Of a stretch of 8,677 bases of DNA, positions 1-6,160 are shown one piece after another (the first letter of the stretch is position 1; each line of letters opens with the position of its first letter). The notes below the pieces were generated by a model. The model had not been told where the DNA came from and made no database searches. It was given only the letters and a program-made list of their open reading frames with translations. Source of the stretch: Cytophagales bacterium. GTDB lineage: Bacteria > Bacteroidota > Bacteroidia > Cytophagales > 172606-1. Where the stretch lies: the NCBI GenBank assembly GCA_025455595.1, contig JALOMD010000287.1, forward strand, positions 1 through 8,677. Direction: 5' to 3'. Made by a program: the position numbers and the translations under genes.

Positions 1-26
1 TTTAGGCAAATTTCGCCCAAAACGCC
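1..26. repeat. 29-nt palindrome family, copy cut by window edge
   Basis: The right part of a 29-nt palindromic unit. Its mirror copy at 399-427 shows that about four bases lie outside the window. It ends in GCCCAAAACGC and forms the outer end of the 141-bp left arm. Confidence 0.6.
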
Positions 27-206
27 TTGACCGCCGCCTGCCACTGCCCACTTTTTTCTAACCTCTGCGTTCTGACCTTGATCCCCAGACTGGCGCAAGC
101 GTCCGCTTGTGCCTTTTTTCAGACCAGCGTCCGCTGGTCGCGAGCCTTTGGCTCGCAAAAGCTGTTACCACGCCGAGGCCCAATTTCACCAAAGAGCGAG
201 TCGGAA

Positions 207-235
207 TCGTTTTAAGCGATTTTTGCCCAAAACGC
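207..235. repeat. 29-nt palindrome family, copy in inverted-repeat spacer
   Basis: TCGTTTTAAGC (207-217), spacer GATTTTT, then GCCCAAAACGC (225-235). The right half matches the family exactly; the left half has three changes. It lies in the spacer of the large inverted repeat, between the copies at each end. Confidence 0.7.
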
Positions 236-398
236 TTGTTGTCTATTTTTGTTGACATCAACTTTGGCAAACCTGCCGGTTTGCGACCAGCGGACGCTGG
301 TCTGAAAAAAGGCACAAGCGGACGCTTGCGCCAGTCTGGGGATAAAGGTCAGAACGCAGAGGTTAGAAAAAAGTGGGCAGTGGCAGGCGGCGGTCAAG

Positions 399-427
399 GC
401 GTTTTGGGCGAAATTTGCCTAAAACGC
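399..427. repeat. 29-nt palindrome family copy
   Basis: GCGTTTTGGGC (399-409), spacer GAAATTT, then GCCTAAAACGC (417-427), with one mismatch between arms. It straddles the outer end of the right arm of the 141-bp inverted repeat and the start of the next inverted repeat, so the two elements share this unit. Confidence 0.8.
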
Positions 428-590
428 CGGGCGTGTCGTGGCGTGACTGAGACTTGGCCTCCCGCGAATCGCCATATCGGGTCATGCCACGGCTATCGGG
501 CACAAGCGGAATAGTCGTGGCATGACCCGGTACGTACATCCACGTGAGGCAGCACCTCAGTCATGCCACGACATACCCGGCGTTTTAGGC
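417..590. repeat. 35-nt inverted repeat with nested inverted repeat
   Basis: Positions 417-451 pair with 556-590 over 35 bases with three mismatches. Inside them, CGGGTCATGCCACG (478-491) pairs perfectly with CGTGGCATGACCCG (516-529). The words GTCATGCCACG / CGTGGCATGAC occur in both the outer and inner arms, so several alternative cruciforms or RNA folds are possible. There is no coding content. Confidence 0.8.
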
Positions 591-608
591 AAAAAACGCC
601 CAAAACGC
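580..608. repeat. 29-nt palindrome family copy
   Basis: GCGTTTTAGGC (580-590), spacer AAAAAAC, then GCCCAAAACGC (598-608), with one mismatch between arms. It is the fourth copy in the left-hand ladder and lies at the outer end of the 417-590 inverted repeat. Confidence 0.8.
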
Positions 609-613
609 TGTTC

Positions 614-705
614 AGAAAAACAGCAACACGGATTGAACGGATGAGACAGAATCGAATCCGTTTTTTATCCGTCGCACCCGTTCCATCCGTGTTGCTGTTT
701 TTTCT
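614..705. repeat. Inverted repeat with AACAGCAACACGGA arms
   Basis: Positions 614-640 pair with 678-705 (AGAAAAACAGCAACACGGAT near the left end), with one extra A in the right arm and one mismatch. The 37-nt centre contains more ATCCG / CGGAT words and a T6 tract. It has the form of a small dispersed palindromic element or a long hairpin. It is unrelated in sequence to the 29-nt family next to it. Confidence 0.8.
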
Positions 706-870
706 ACGGCGGTTTTACCCATGTGCGTACCCGTCTGTCGTCCCGTTCTGCAATCCAAGTTCCGATTTCCGCATTCAATGAAAACATCTTCTTGCGGCCT
801 TTCCCATACGGTCGATCTGTGCTTTCTTTGCAGCCAGCAGTAAAAGCAGGAAATGACAAAACATTTGTCT

Positions 871-926
871 GAAACCAGCGGTTTCTTGCACACGGGTTGC
901 CGGGCAACCTGCCAAGACAGCTTGGC
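871..926 (+). promoter_or_regulatory. Three tandem hairpins in the leader of the first M16 gene
   Basis: Three short perfect stems follow one another: GAAACC-agc-GGTTTC (871-885), GGTTGCC-g-GGCAACC (895-909) and GCCAAG-acag-CTTGGC (911-926). They end 36 bases before the ATG at 963. They differ in sequence, so they are not copies of one another. They could be leader RNA structure, protein-binding sites or repeat remnants. The stems are directly visible; any regulatory role is inference. Confidence 0.4.
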
Positions 927-962
927 TGCACACAAACAATCTTAACCACTACCCAAATCATC

Positions 963-2344
963 ATGCTGAAAACCAAACTTCTGCTCGGTGCCCTGCTCGT
1001 CTCGCTGTGGACATCGGCGCAATCCACCAAGATTGACTTCACGGAATACGAATTGCCCAACGGCCTGAAAGTGCTGCTGCACCGCGACAACAGCACGCCC
1101 ATCGTGGCCGTGACGGTGATGTACCACGTCGGTAGCAAAAACGAAGACCCCAAACGCACCGGCTTCGCGCACTTCTTCGAGCATCTGCTGTTCGAGGGTT
1201 CCAAGAACATCGGCCGGGGCGAGTACGCCAAAATCGTGGAAGGCGCGGGCGGCGAACTCAACGCCAACACCTTTTATGACCGGACGTTTTACTACGAAGT
1301 GCTGCCCTCCAACCAACTGGAACTGGGCCTGTACTTGGAATCGGAGCGGATGCTGCACGCCCGCATTGACCAAGACGGCGTAAACACCCAGCGCAATGTC
1401 ATCAAAGAAGAAATGAAGCAGACCCGCGACAACCGGCCCTACGGCCAAGTGCTGTCGGAGACGATGAAGCAGACGTTCAAAGTACATCCGTATAAGTCGG
1501 ACGTGCTCGGCTCGGCCGAACACCTTGACGCGGCCACGCTGGACGAGTTCATGGCCTTTTACCGGCAGTTTTACGTGCCCAACAACGCCATCTTGTCCAT
1601 CGCCGGCGACATTGACATTGAGAAGACAAAACAGGCCGTAGCCAAGTATTTCGCCGAAATCCCTAAAGGCACGCAGCCCATTTACCGCCCCACCGTGGTG
1701 GAGCCGCCGCAAACCGCCGAAATCCGCGCCAACTTCTACGACAACGTGACCCTGCCGGCCGTCATCCCGCCATCAATCTGCTCACCACACTGTTGTCGGG
1801 CGGCGAAAGCTCGCGTTTCACCAAGGAAATCAAGGACAAGGAACAGAAGGCGTTGTTCGTCGGGTCGTTTCCGCTGGCCTTGGAGCAGCCGGGCGTGTTC
1901 ATCGCCTTCGGCATCGCCAACATGGGCACCAAACCCGAAGACTTGGAGGCGGCCATGACCCGCGAAATCGAGAAGGTGCAGAACAACCTGATCGGCGAGC
2001 AGGAATTCCAAAAGCTGAAAAACCAGACCGAGGCCGAATTCGTGACGCGCAACGCCTCGGTGGCGGGCATCGCCGAGAGCTTGGCCAATTACGAGATGTA
2101 CTTCGGCGACGCAAACCTGATCAATGCCGAGATTGAACGGTACAACAAGGTGACGCGCGAAGACATCCAACGCGTGGCCCGCAAGTACCTGACCAAGGAA
2201 AACCGCCTGATGCTGTACTATCTGCCGAACTCGGCCAAACCCGCGCCGGAAGTGAAGCAACCCGACCCGCAGCCTGCCCAAGCCCAAACCCCCGCCCCCG
2301 AACCGCCCAATGAGGAGAAAAAGGGACGGAGGAAGAAGAAGTAG
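963..2344 (+). pseudogene. M16 peptidase with HxxEH zinc motif, frameshifted by an internal deletion
   Basis: This encodes an M16B zinc peptidase, probably exported to the periplasm to degrade peptides. The chosen ATG at 963 gives a 20-residue signal peptide ending near SAQ; the same frame is open from 897 but has no signal before this ATG. The zinc motif HFFEH is at residues 70-74, with the third ligand E150 in NVIKEE. The frame holds to LPAVI (residue 268, base 1766) and then runs off-family to a stop at 1956-1958. The family sequence resumes in another frame as AINLLTTLLSGGESSR from 1769 and ends in a proline-rich, lysine/arginine-rich tail at the TAG of 2342-2344. Roughly 14 codons that family members carry here (the Y..P...DYY part) are absent, so bases are truly missing and the length is 3n+1. 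Even if the frame were restored, the GLxY part of the R/Y motif is not evident; the 2651 product could supply it. Family assignment is very secure; loss of function is inferred. Confidence 0.88.
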
Positions 2345-2345
2345 C

Positions 2346-2502
2346 CTCACCCCCGGCCCCTCTCCGAAGGAGAGGGGAGTGCCTTGTGGCAAGCCGAGCC
2401 TTTCGTCTGAAGGTGTTTAGGACAAAAAGCTCGTATGGTTGAAAAGTCGCCCCTCTCAGCAGGAAGCCTGCCCCGACGTGTCGGGGAGGGGCCGGGGGTG
2501 AG
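2346..2502. repeat. GC-rich inverted repeat between the M16 genes
   Basis: Positions 2346-2367 (CTCACCCCCGGCCCC...) pair with 2481-2502 over 22 bases with one mismatch. The left arm continues into its own hairpin, CCCCTCTCC-gaa-GGAGAGGGG (2357-2377). The right part contains CCCCGAC-gt-GTCGGGG (2471-2486). The element begins two bases after the stop codon of the first M16 gene, so it may end or stabilise that transcript. Similar GC-rich words recur in many Bacteroidota intergenic regions as I recall; copy number here cannot be judged. Confidence 0.8.
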
Positions 2503-2507
2503 ATTGT

Positions 2508-2536
2508 GCGTTTTGAGCAATTTTTGCCCGAAACGC
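2508..2536. repeat. 29-nt palindrome family copy between the M16 genes
   Basis: GCGTTTTGAGC (2508-2518), spacer AATTTTT, then GCCCGAAACGC (2526-2536). The arms have diverged but are clearly of the family. A weaker half-copy may lie near 2413-2430 (GTGTTTAGGACAAAAAGCTC). Confidence 0.7.
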
Positions 2537-2570
2537 CAGACCAAAAACCACAGCCTCCAAACCGACTGCT

Positions 2571-2598
2571 TTCTGTGTTTTTACAGACAAAAACAGAA
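2571..2598 (+). promoter_or_regulatory. Hairpin in leader of second M16 gene
   Basis: TTCTGTGTTTTT (2571-2582) can pair with AAAAACAGAA (2589-2598) if one G is bulged, leaving a six-base loop. It lies 52 bases before the ATG at 2651. It may be a leader structure or a weak terminator; no promoter consensus was recognised in this gap. Confidence 0.3.
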
Positions 2599-2650
2599 AT
2601 CATTCAACAATTTAACCATTCAACCATAAAACCATTTTCGATTACCACCC

Positions 2651-4714
2651 ATGAAAAAGATATTGATTGCATTTGCATTCTTGCTCTTGTCAAGCCTGAC
2701 CTTTGCGCAGGTTGACCGCACCAAACGTCCCGCCCCGGGCCCGGCACCCGTGGTTCGGTTGGGCAAATACGAGTCGTTCACCTTGGCCAACGGCATGAAA
2801 GTGTTCGTGGTCACCAACAAGAAACTGCCCCGCGTGGCCGTGAACCTGGTGCTGGACTACGTGCCGCCGCTCGAAAAAGACGCGGCCGGACTGGCCGAAG
2901 TGACCGGCCAACTGCTGCGCACCGGCACCGCCACCCGCACCAAAGACCAGATTGACGAACAGATTGACTTTCTCGGAGCCAGCCTGTCCACCTCCGGCGA
3001 CGGAGCCTACGGCACCAGCCTGAAAAAGTACCAAGACCGCCTCGTGGAAATCATGGCCGACGTGCTGCTGAATCCGGCGTTCAAGCAAGATGAATTAGAC
3101 AAAATCAAGACCGAGAAGAAAAACGAACTGTCGCTGGCCAAAGACCAGCCCGAATCCATCATGCAGCGGGTGCGCGGCGTGGTGCTGTATGGCAAAGACC
3201 ATCCGTACGGCGAAATCACCACCGCCAAAACGATTGACAACATCACCACCGACCGCATCCGGCAGCATTACAACACGTATTTCCGGCCCAACATCGCCTA
3301 CGTGGCCTTCGTGGGCGACATCACGCTGGCCGAGGCCCGTGCCCTCACCGAGAAGCATTTCGCCAAGTGGCAGCGCGGCAACGTGCCCGCCCCCTCCTAC
3401 GCCATGCCCAAGGCCCCGGCCCAAACCCGCGTAGTGCTGGTGGACAAGCCCGGCGCGGTGCAAACCGTGTTGAGCGTGGCCTATCCGGTTGACTTCAAGC
3501 CCGGCGGGCCGGATGCCATCAAGGCGGGCCTTGCCAACGACATCTTCGGCTACGGCGGATTCTCTGGCCGCTTGTTCCAAAACCTGCGCGAAAAACGCGG
3601 CTACACCTACGGAGCCTACTCCGCCCTGCGCAGCAACCGGCTGGTGGGTTCGTTCGGGGCGGGCGGCAGCATCAAGACCAACGTGATGGACAGTGCCGTG
3701 GCCGAGATTCTGGGCGAGATGCGCCGCATCCGCGACCAAGCCGTTACGTCTGCCGAACTGCAACAGACCAAGAACATCCGCAACGGCACCTTTGTGCAGT
3801 CGCTGGAAAGCCCGCAGACCATCGCCAGCTTCGCCCTGAACACGGCCCGCTACAAGCTGCCCGCCGACTACTACGCCAATTACTTGAAAAACGTGGCGGC
3901 CGTCAGCGTGGCCGACGTGCAGGCCATGTCTCGCAAATACATCCTGCCCGACAATGCGTACATCATTGCCGTGGGCGACGCATCGGTGTTGGCCGACAAG
4001 CTGAAACAGTTCGGCCCCGTTGAACGCTACGATGCCGAGGGCAACAAAACGGAGGCCAATGCCGCCGCCACACCCGCCGGCCTCACCGCCGACCAAGTGA
4101 TTGCCAACTACGTGGCGGCCATCGGCGGCAAGGAAAACCTGCTCAAAATCCGCGACATGACCACCAATCTCGCGGCTTCGGTGCAGGGCATGGAAATCGT
4201 AGGCGTGCAGCAGCGCAAGATTCCCAACAAGGTGTCCATGAGCATGAAAATACCGAGCATGGGCATGGAAGCCATGAAACTGACCTCTAACGGCAGCCGC
4301 GTGATGGTGGCCTCGATGGGCAACTCGCAGGAGATGCAAGGTGCGGAACTGGAAGCGGCCAAGGTGATGAACACGATGTTTGCCGAACTGCAATACGATC
4401 AGTTGGGTGTGAAACGCACGCTGGCCGGCACCGAGAAAGTGAACGGCACCGACACGTACAAACTGGAATTGGAACTGCCCGGCGGCAGCAAAGTGACCGA
4501 ATATTACGATACGAAGACCGGCCTGAAAATCCGGCAAATTGCCACGCAGGCATCGGGCAGCCAAACCACCGACTTCAGCGACTATCGCGAAGTGGCAGGC
4601 GTGAAGTTCCCGTACTTGCTCAACACGACGTTCGGCCCGCAGACGGTGGAACTGAAGGTGACATCCGTGGAAGTGAACAAAATGCTCGGCGACGACTTGT
4701 TTGAGGTGAAGTAA
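2651..4714 (+). CDS. Secreted M16 peptidase-like subunit without zinc motif, with C-terminal LolA-like domain
   Basis: A 687-residue exported protein. The ATG at 2651 begins a classic signal peptide (MKK, then a hydrophobic stretch, cleavage near TFAQ at residue 20). Residues ~35-460 form the two M16 domains. Where active members have HxxEH, this one reads GLAEVTGQLL (residues 80-89), with E83, G86 and Q87 replacing H, E and H, so it should not bind catalytic zinc. It keeps the R/Y motif, FSGRLFQNLREKRGYTYGAY, with R307 and Y320. Known M16B heterodimers, such as the Sphingomonas A1 pair, split these roles between subunits, so the upstream HxxEH gene is the natural partner. Residues ~475-687, starting with ADQVIANYVAAIGGKENLLK, look like an outer-membrane lipoprotein-sorting (LolA-like) beta domain, an assignment from pattern only. 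The gene is intact, 306 bases downstream of its partner, with repeats in between. Confidence 0.9.
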   Translation: MKKILIAFAFLLLSSLTFAQVDRTKRPAPGPAPVVRLGKYESFTLANGMKVFVVTNKKLPRVAVNLVLDYVPPLEKDAAGLAEVTGQLLRTGTATRTKDQIDEQIDFLGASLSTSGDGAYGTSLKKYQDRLVEIMADVLLNPAFKQDELDKIKTEKKNELSLAKDQPESIMQRVRGVVLYGKDHPYGEITTAKTIDNITTDRIRQHYNTYFRPNIAYVAFVGDITLAEARALTEKHFAKWQRGNVPAPSYAMPKAPAQTRVVLVDKPGAVQTVLSVAYPVDFKPGGPDAIKAGLANDIFGYGGFSGRLFQNLREKRGYTYGAYSALRSNRLVGSFGAGGSIKTNVMDSAVAEILGEMRRIRDQAVTSAELQQTKNIRNGTFVQSLESPQTIASFALNTARYKLPADYYANYLKNVAAVSVADVQAMSRKYILPDNAYIIAVGDASVLADKLKQFGPVERYDAEGNKTEANAAATPAGLTADQVIANYVAAIGGKENLLKIRDMTTNLAASVQGMEIVGVQQRKIPNKVSMSMKIPSMGMEAMKLTSNGSRVMVASMGNSQEMQGAELEAAKVMNTMFAELQYDQLGVKRTLAGTEKVNGTDTYKLELELPGGSKVTEYYDTKTGLKIRQIATQASGSQTTDFSDYREVAGVKFPYLLNTTFGPQTVELKVTSVEVNKMLGDDLFEVK

Positions 4715-4840
4715 TGCTAAAAAGTCATGGGTCTTGGGTCTTGAGTAAATGACCGATTGCCAACGACTTAAATTGTTCTCAAACACATGCTTTTTTTAGT
4801 TTAAAAAGCTGTAATCCACAGTATGCACTGAGAAAATTCA

Positions 4841-4899
4841 ACAAAAAACGCCCAAAACGCTTCGCGAGAATCTGACGAAGCGTTTTGGGCGTTTTTTGT
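4841..4899. terminator. Bidirectional terminator hairpin, 24-bp perfect stem
   Basis: Positions 4841-4864 and 4876-4899 are perfect reverse complements over 24 bases, with an 11-nt loop. The arms carry A6 at one end and T6 at the other, as expected of an intrinsic terminator working in both directions. It lies between the converging second M16 gene (stop at 4714) and S24 regulator (stop at 5013). The arm AAAAAACGCCCAAAACGC also occurs in the 580-608 palindrome, so this terminator seems built from two opposed half-units of the same repeat family. Confidence 0.85.
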
Positions 4900-4947
4900 A
4901 AATTCGGGCGTGGCAAGTGCTGATTTCACATTCCGAGACGTAAGTTC

Positions 4948-4999
4948 GGCGAAGCCAAATCCGCATTAGCTTCGCCGTCCCGACTTGTCGGGATCCGAC
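4948..4999. repeat. Cluster of overlapping palindromes
   Basis: GGCGAAGC (4948-4955) pairs with GCTTCGCC (4969-4976). Directly after it, TCCCGAC-tt-GTCGGGA (4978-4993) forms a second stem. GTCGG-gat-CCGAC (4987-4999) is a third that excludes the second. It ends 14 bases beyond the stop codon of the - strand regulator and could act at the end of that transcript. No family was recognised. Confidence 0.6.
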
Positions 5000-5012
5000 T
5001 TTCCAATTGACA

Positions 5013-5828
5013 TCAGCTCCCGCGCATCGCCACCAGACTTTCGTTCATCTTCTCCAACCGGCGTATTTCCTCGCCATAGAACCTAACCGCCGCCTGCGTA
5101 CTGCGAAAATCCTTCGTAAGCCGTGCCCGCACCAGCCACATTTCGATGATGGATTCCGGCTCCAACGTCTGGTCTTCGTACTCGGCGTTGTCCGACTGCA
5201 ACACAATCACCCCGCGCCGCTCGATTTGGTTGCGGATACGCTTGCAAACAATGTTTCCCGACGTGACAATCACGTAAATGGCCCCGTCTTTGAGTTGGCT
5301 GGCCGCATTGACCCGTTCGCCCACCACCCAGTCCTGTGAAAGTACCGTCAGTTCCATGCTGTCGCCCATGATTTCAAAGGCCCGGAAGTTTCCGGCTTGA
5401 AAATCGGGCAGGCTGAACACGGCCAAGTCCTCAATGAATTCACGGTCGTGGCAAAGGGCCGTGTAGCCGGCCGAAGCCCGGATAGGCACCATTGAAATCG
5501 CGCTCCGCCCTTCTTTGTCCACTGTGACCAGTTCCACCCGCCGACTCCCGTGAAAAGACACCGTACGGGCCATGTTTGTCTCAGACTCTTCTTTGTACTT
5601 TTCCAATGTATCTTTCAAAAACATCTCACCTTTTCCCGTATAAACCCAGTTCATGTCTATACCTTGTGCGGATAACGCTTGAAAATAAGCCACCGGAATG
5701 TGAATCCGCTTCCCCGACTCAATCAGACTGATGTCTTTTTGGGCCATTCCAGTGTCCTTGGCCATCCTCTGTTGGTTGTACCCCAACTTGATCCGGCAGG
5801 CCTTCAAGCGTTCGTGTAGGCTTTCCAT
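5013..5828 (-). CDS. XRE-HTH / S24 (LexA-like) transcriptional regulator
   Basis: A 271-residue DNA-binding regulator of the Cro/CI-HTH plus S24 peptidase class. I chose the ATG at 5828 because the HTH domain starts there at once (MESLHERLKACR). The HTH spans residues ~4-60, with the recognition part near GMAQKDISLIESGKR. The S24 fold covers ~115-240. It has a possible A-G cleavage site (ASAGY, A120-G121), the catalytic serine in GDSMEL (S157) and the catalytic lysine in VCKRI (K196), all as in self-cleaving LexA/CI relatives. The last ~30 residues (FYGEEIRRLEKMNESL) may form a short coiled coil. ATGs at 5867 and 5972 are in frame but add residues with no domain. It stands alone between terminator-like repeats, so its targets are unknown; self-regulation is plausible from nearby palindromes. 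It is not a canonical LexA, whose N-terminus is a winged helix. Confidence 0.9.
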   Translation of the reverse strand: MESLHERLKACRIKLGYNQQRMAKDTGMAQKDISLIESGKRIHIPVAYFQALSAQGIDMNWVYTGKGEMFLKDTLEKYKEESETNMARTVSFHGSRRVELVTVDKEGRSAISMVPIRASAGYTALCHDREFIEDLAVFSLPDFQAGNFRAFEIMGDSMELTVLSQDWVVGERVNAASQLKDGAIYVIVTSGNIVCKRIRNQIERRGVIVLQSDNAEYEDQTLEPESIIEMWLVRARLTKDFRSTQAAVRFYGEEIRRLEKMNESLVAMRGS

Positions 5829-5869
5829 GTTTGCGTAAAGCGTATAATCAGTATGCCGTTCGGTCATGA

Positions 5870-5879
5870 GTAATATTAC
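5870..5879. promoter_or_regulatory. Perfect palindrome upstream of the regulator gene
   Basis: GTAATATTAC is a perfect 10-bp palindrome 41 bases upstream of the chosen start of the S24 regulator, within its probable leader. A looser one, GCGTA-taatcag-TATGC, lies at about 5839-5855. Either could be an operator for self-repression, but short AT-rich palindromes arise easily by chance. Confidence 0.3.
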
Positions 5880-5935
5880 AGTTTTCCATATTTTCCGCAA
5901 AAAGGCCGTAAACACGACAGCCGGTGCGTTTTGAA

Positions 5936-5966
5936 CAAAAATAGCAAATTGCAAACGAGAACACAA
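5936..5966 (-). promoter_or_regulatory. Bacteroidota-type promoter candidate for the S24 regulator
   Basis: Read on the - strand, TATTTTTG (5943-5936) fits the -7 consensus TAnnTTTG exactly. A TTG (5966-5964) lies 20 bases upstream, the usual place for the -33 element. Transcription would start near 5930, giving a leader of about 100 bases. Between the two elements lies the near-palindrome GCAA-a-TTGC (5944-5952), well placed for a repressor site. This is the only good match to the phylum's promoter consensus I found. Confidence 0.45.
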
Positions 5967-6053
5967 TGCCAATTATCGGAATCAGCCGGGCGGACACAGG
6001 ATGAAACGGCGTTTGGTCAGGATACAGTACCAGTTGCTCCGTGGCTATAGAAA

Positions 6054-6090
6054 AAAAGCGTTTTGGGCAATTTTTGCCCAAAACGCTTTT
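6054..6090 (-). terminator. Intrinsic terminator made from a 29-nt palindrome copy
   Basis: The family core GCGTTTTGGGC...GCCCAAAACGC (6058-6086) is extended by AAAA and TTTT to give a perfect 17-bp stem (6054-6070 / 6074-6090) with a TTT loop. On the - strand the stem is followed by a run of T (complement of A at 6051-6057), as in an intrinsic terminator. It lies 71 bases past the stop codon of the nucleoside hydrolase gene. It is the least decayed copy of the family here. Confidence 0.8.
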
Positions 6091-6123
6091 GAAAATGAAT
6101 CGCCGACAAGCAACTGTGTTTTT

Positions 6124-6153
6124 ACTAAAGACCAAAGACTGACTACTGCCGAC
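6124..6153. repeat. Degenerate AGTCTTTAGT-type short repeat
   Basis: The reverse strand reads AGTCGGCAGTAGTCAGTCTT followed by TGGTCTTTAGT, a string of loosely repeated seven- to ten-base words. Related strings lie at 4723-4745 (GGTCTTGGGTCTTGAGT) and 8380-8407 (GGTCATTAGTAGTTAGTCTT). All three are next to gene ends or in gene-free DNA. Their role is unknown. Confidence 0.45.
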
Positions 6154-6160
6154 TGGGCAC

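Larger units (their letters stand above)
1..423. repeat. 141-bp inverted repeat with 141-nt spacer
   Basis: Positions 1-141 and 283-423 are reverse complements over 141 bases with no gap and one mismatch that I can see (near base 80, TTGATCC versus TTTATCC). The left arm begins at the window edge, so the element may extend outside it. Each arm contains smaller perfect hairpins, such as CAAGCG-tc-CGCTTG (96-109) and GACCAGCG-tc-CGCTGGTC (122-139). The spacer starts with GCGAGCC-ttt-GGCTCGC (140-156). The near-identity of the arms points to recent duplication-inversion, gene conversion or a mobile MITE-like element. No transposase is present and no target-site duplication can be judged. Confidence 0.9.
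1..962. other. Gene-free, repeat-dense intergenic region
   Basis: No convincing coding sequence was found here on either strand. The open frames present run through inverted repeats, mirror each other on the two strands and have no recognisable protein content. Roughly 1-710 is almost continuous palindromic sequence, itemised separately. Positions 706-870 show no clear structure. Positions 871-926 hold three small hairpins just upstream of the first M16 gene. The promoter of that gene must lie here, but I could not find a full TTG/TAnnTTTG pair; AACATTTG at 860-867 is one base off the -7 consensus and has no well-placed partner. Confidence 0.75.

Noticed and set aside
107..514. Open frames of 60-135 codons on both strands in the left region
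   Set aside because: They run through the inverted repeat, so related peptides appear on both strands, and none shows protein-like composition or a known family.
1..610. CRISPR array
   Set aside because: The repeated 29-nt units are palindromes spaced 180-210 nt apart and themselves diverged; spacers are far too long and are mutually inverted.
942..1712. Open frame of 256 codons on the - strand opposite the first M16 gene
   Set aside because: It is a compositional shadow of the well-supported M16 reading frame and has no recognisable motif.
1755..1795. Programmed ribosomal frameshift in the first M16 gene
   Set aside because: No slippery heptamer is present, and conserved residues are missing at the junction, which a frameshift cannot explain.
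3095..4786. Long open frame (563 codons) on the - strand opposite the second M16 gene
   Set aside because: It is very rich in H, V, G and A, as expected for the reverse frame of GC-rich coding DNA, and the opposite strand encodes a clear M16 protein.
5013..5828. Regulator named lexA
   Set aside because: The N-terminus is a Cro/CI-type HTH rather than the LexA winged helix, and no SOS genes are adjacent.
5013..5972. Longer start of the S24 regulator at 5972 or 5867
   Set aside because: The added residues fit no domain, and the promoter candidate at 5936-5966 would lie inside the gene if 5972 were used. The start at 5867 cannot be fully excluded.
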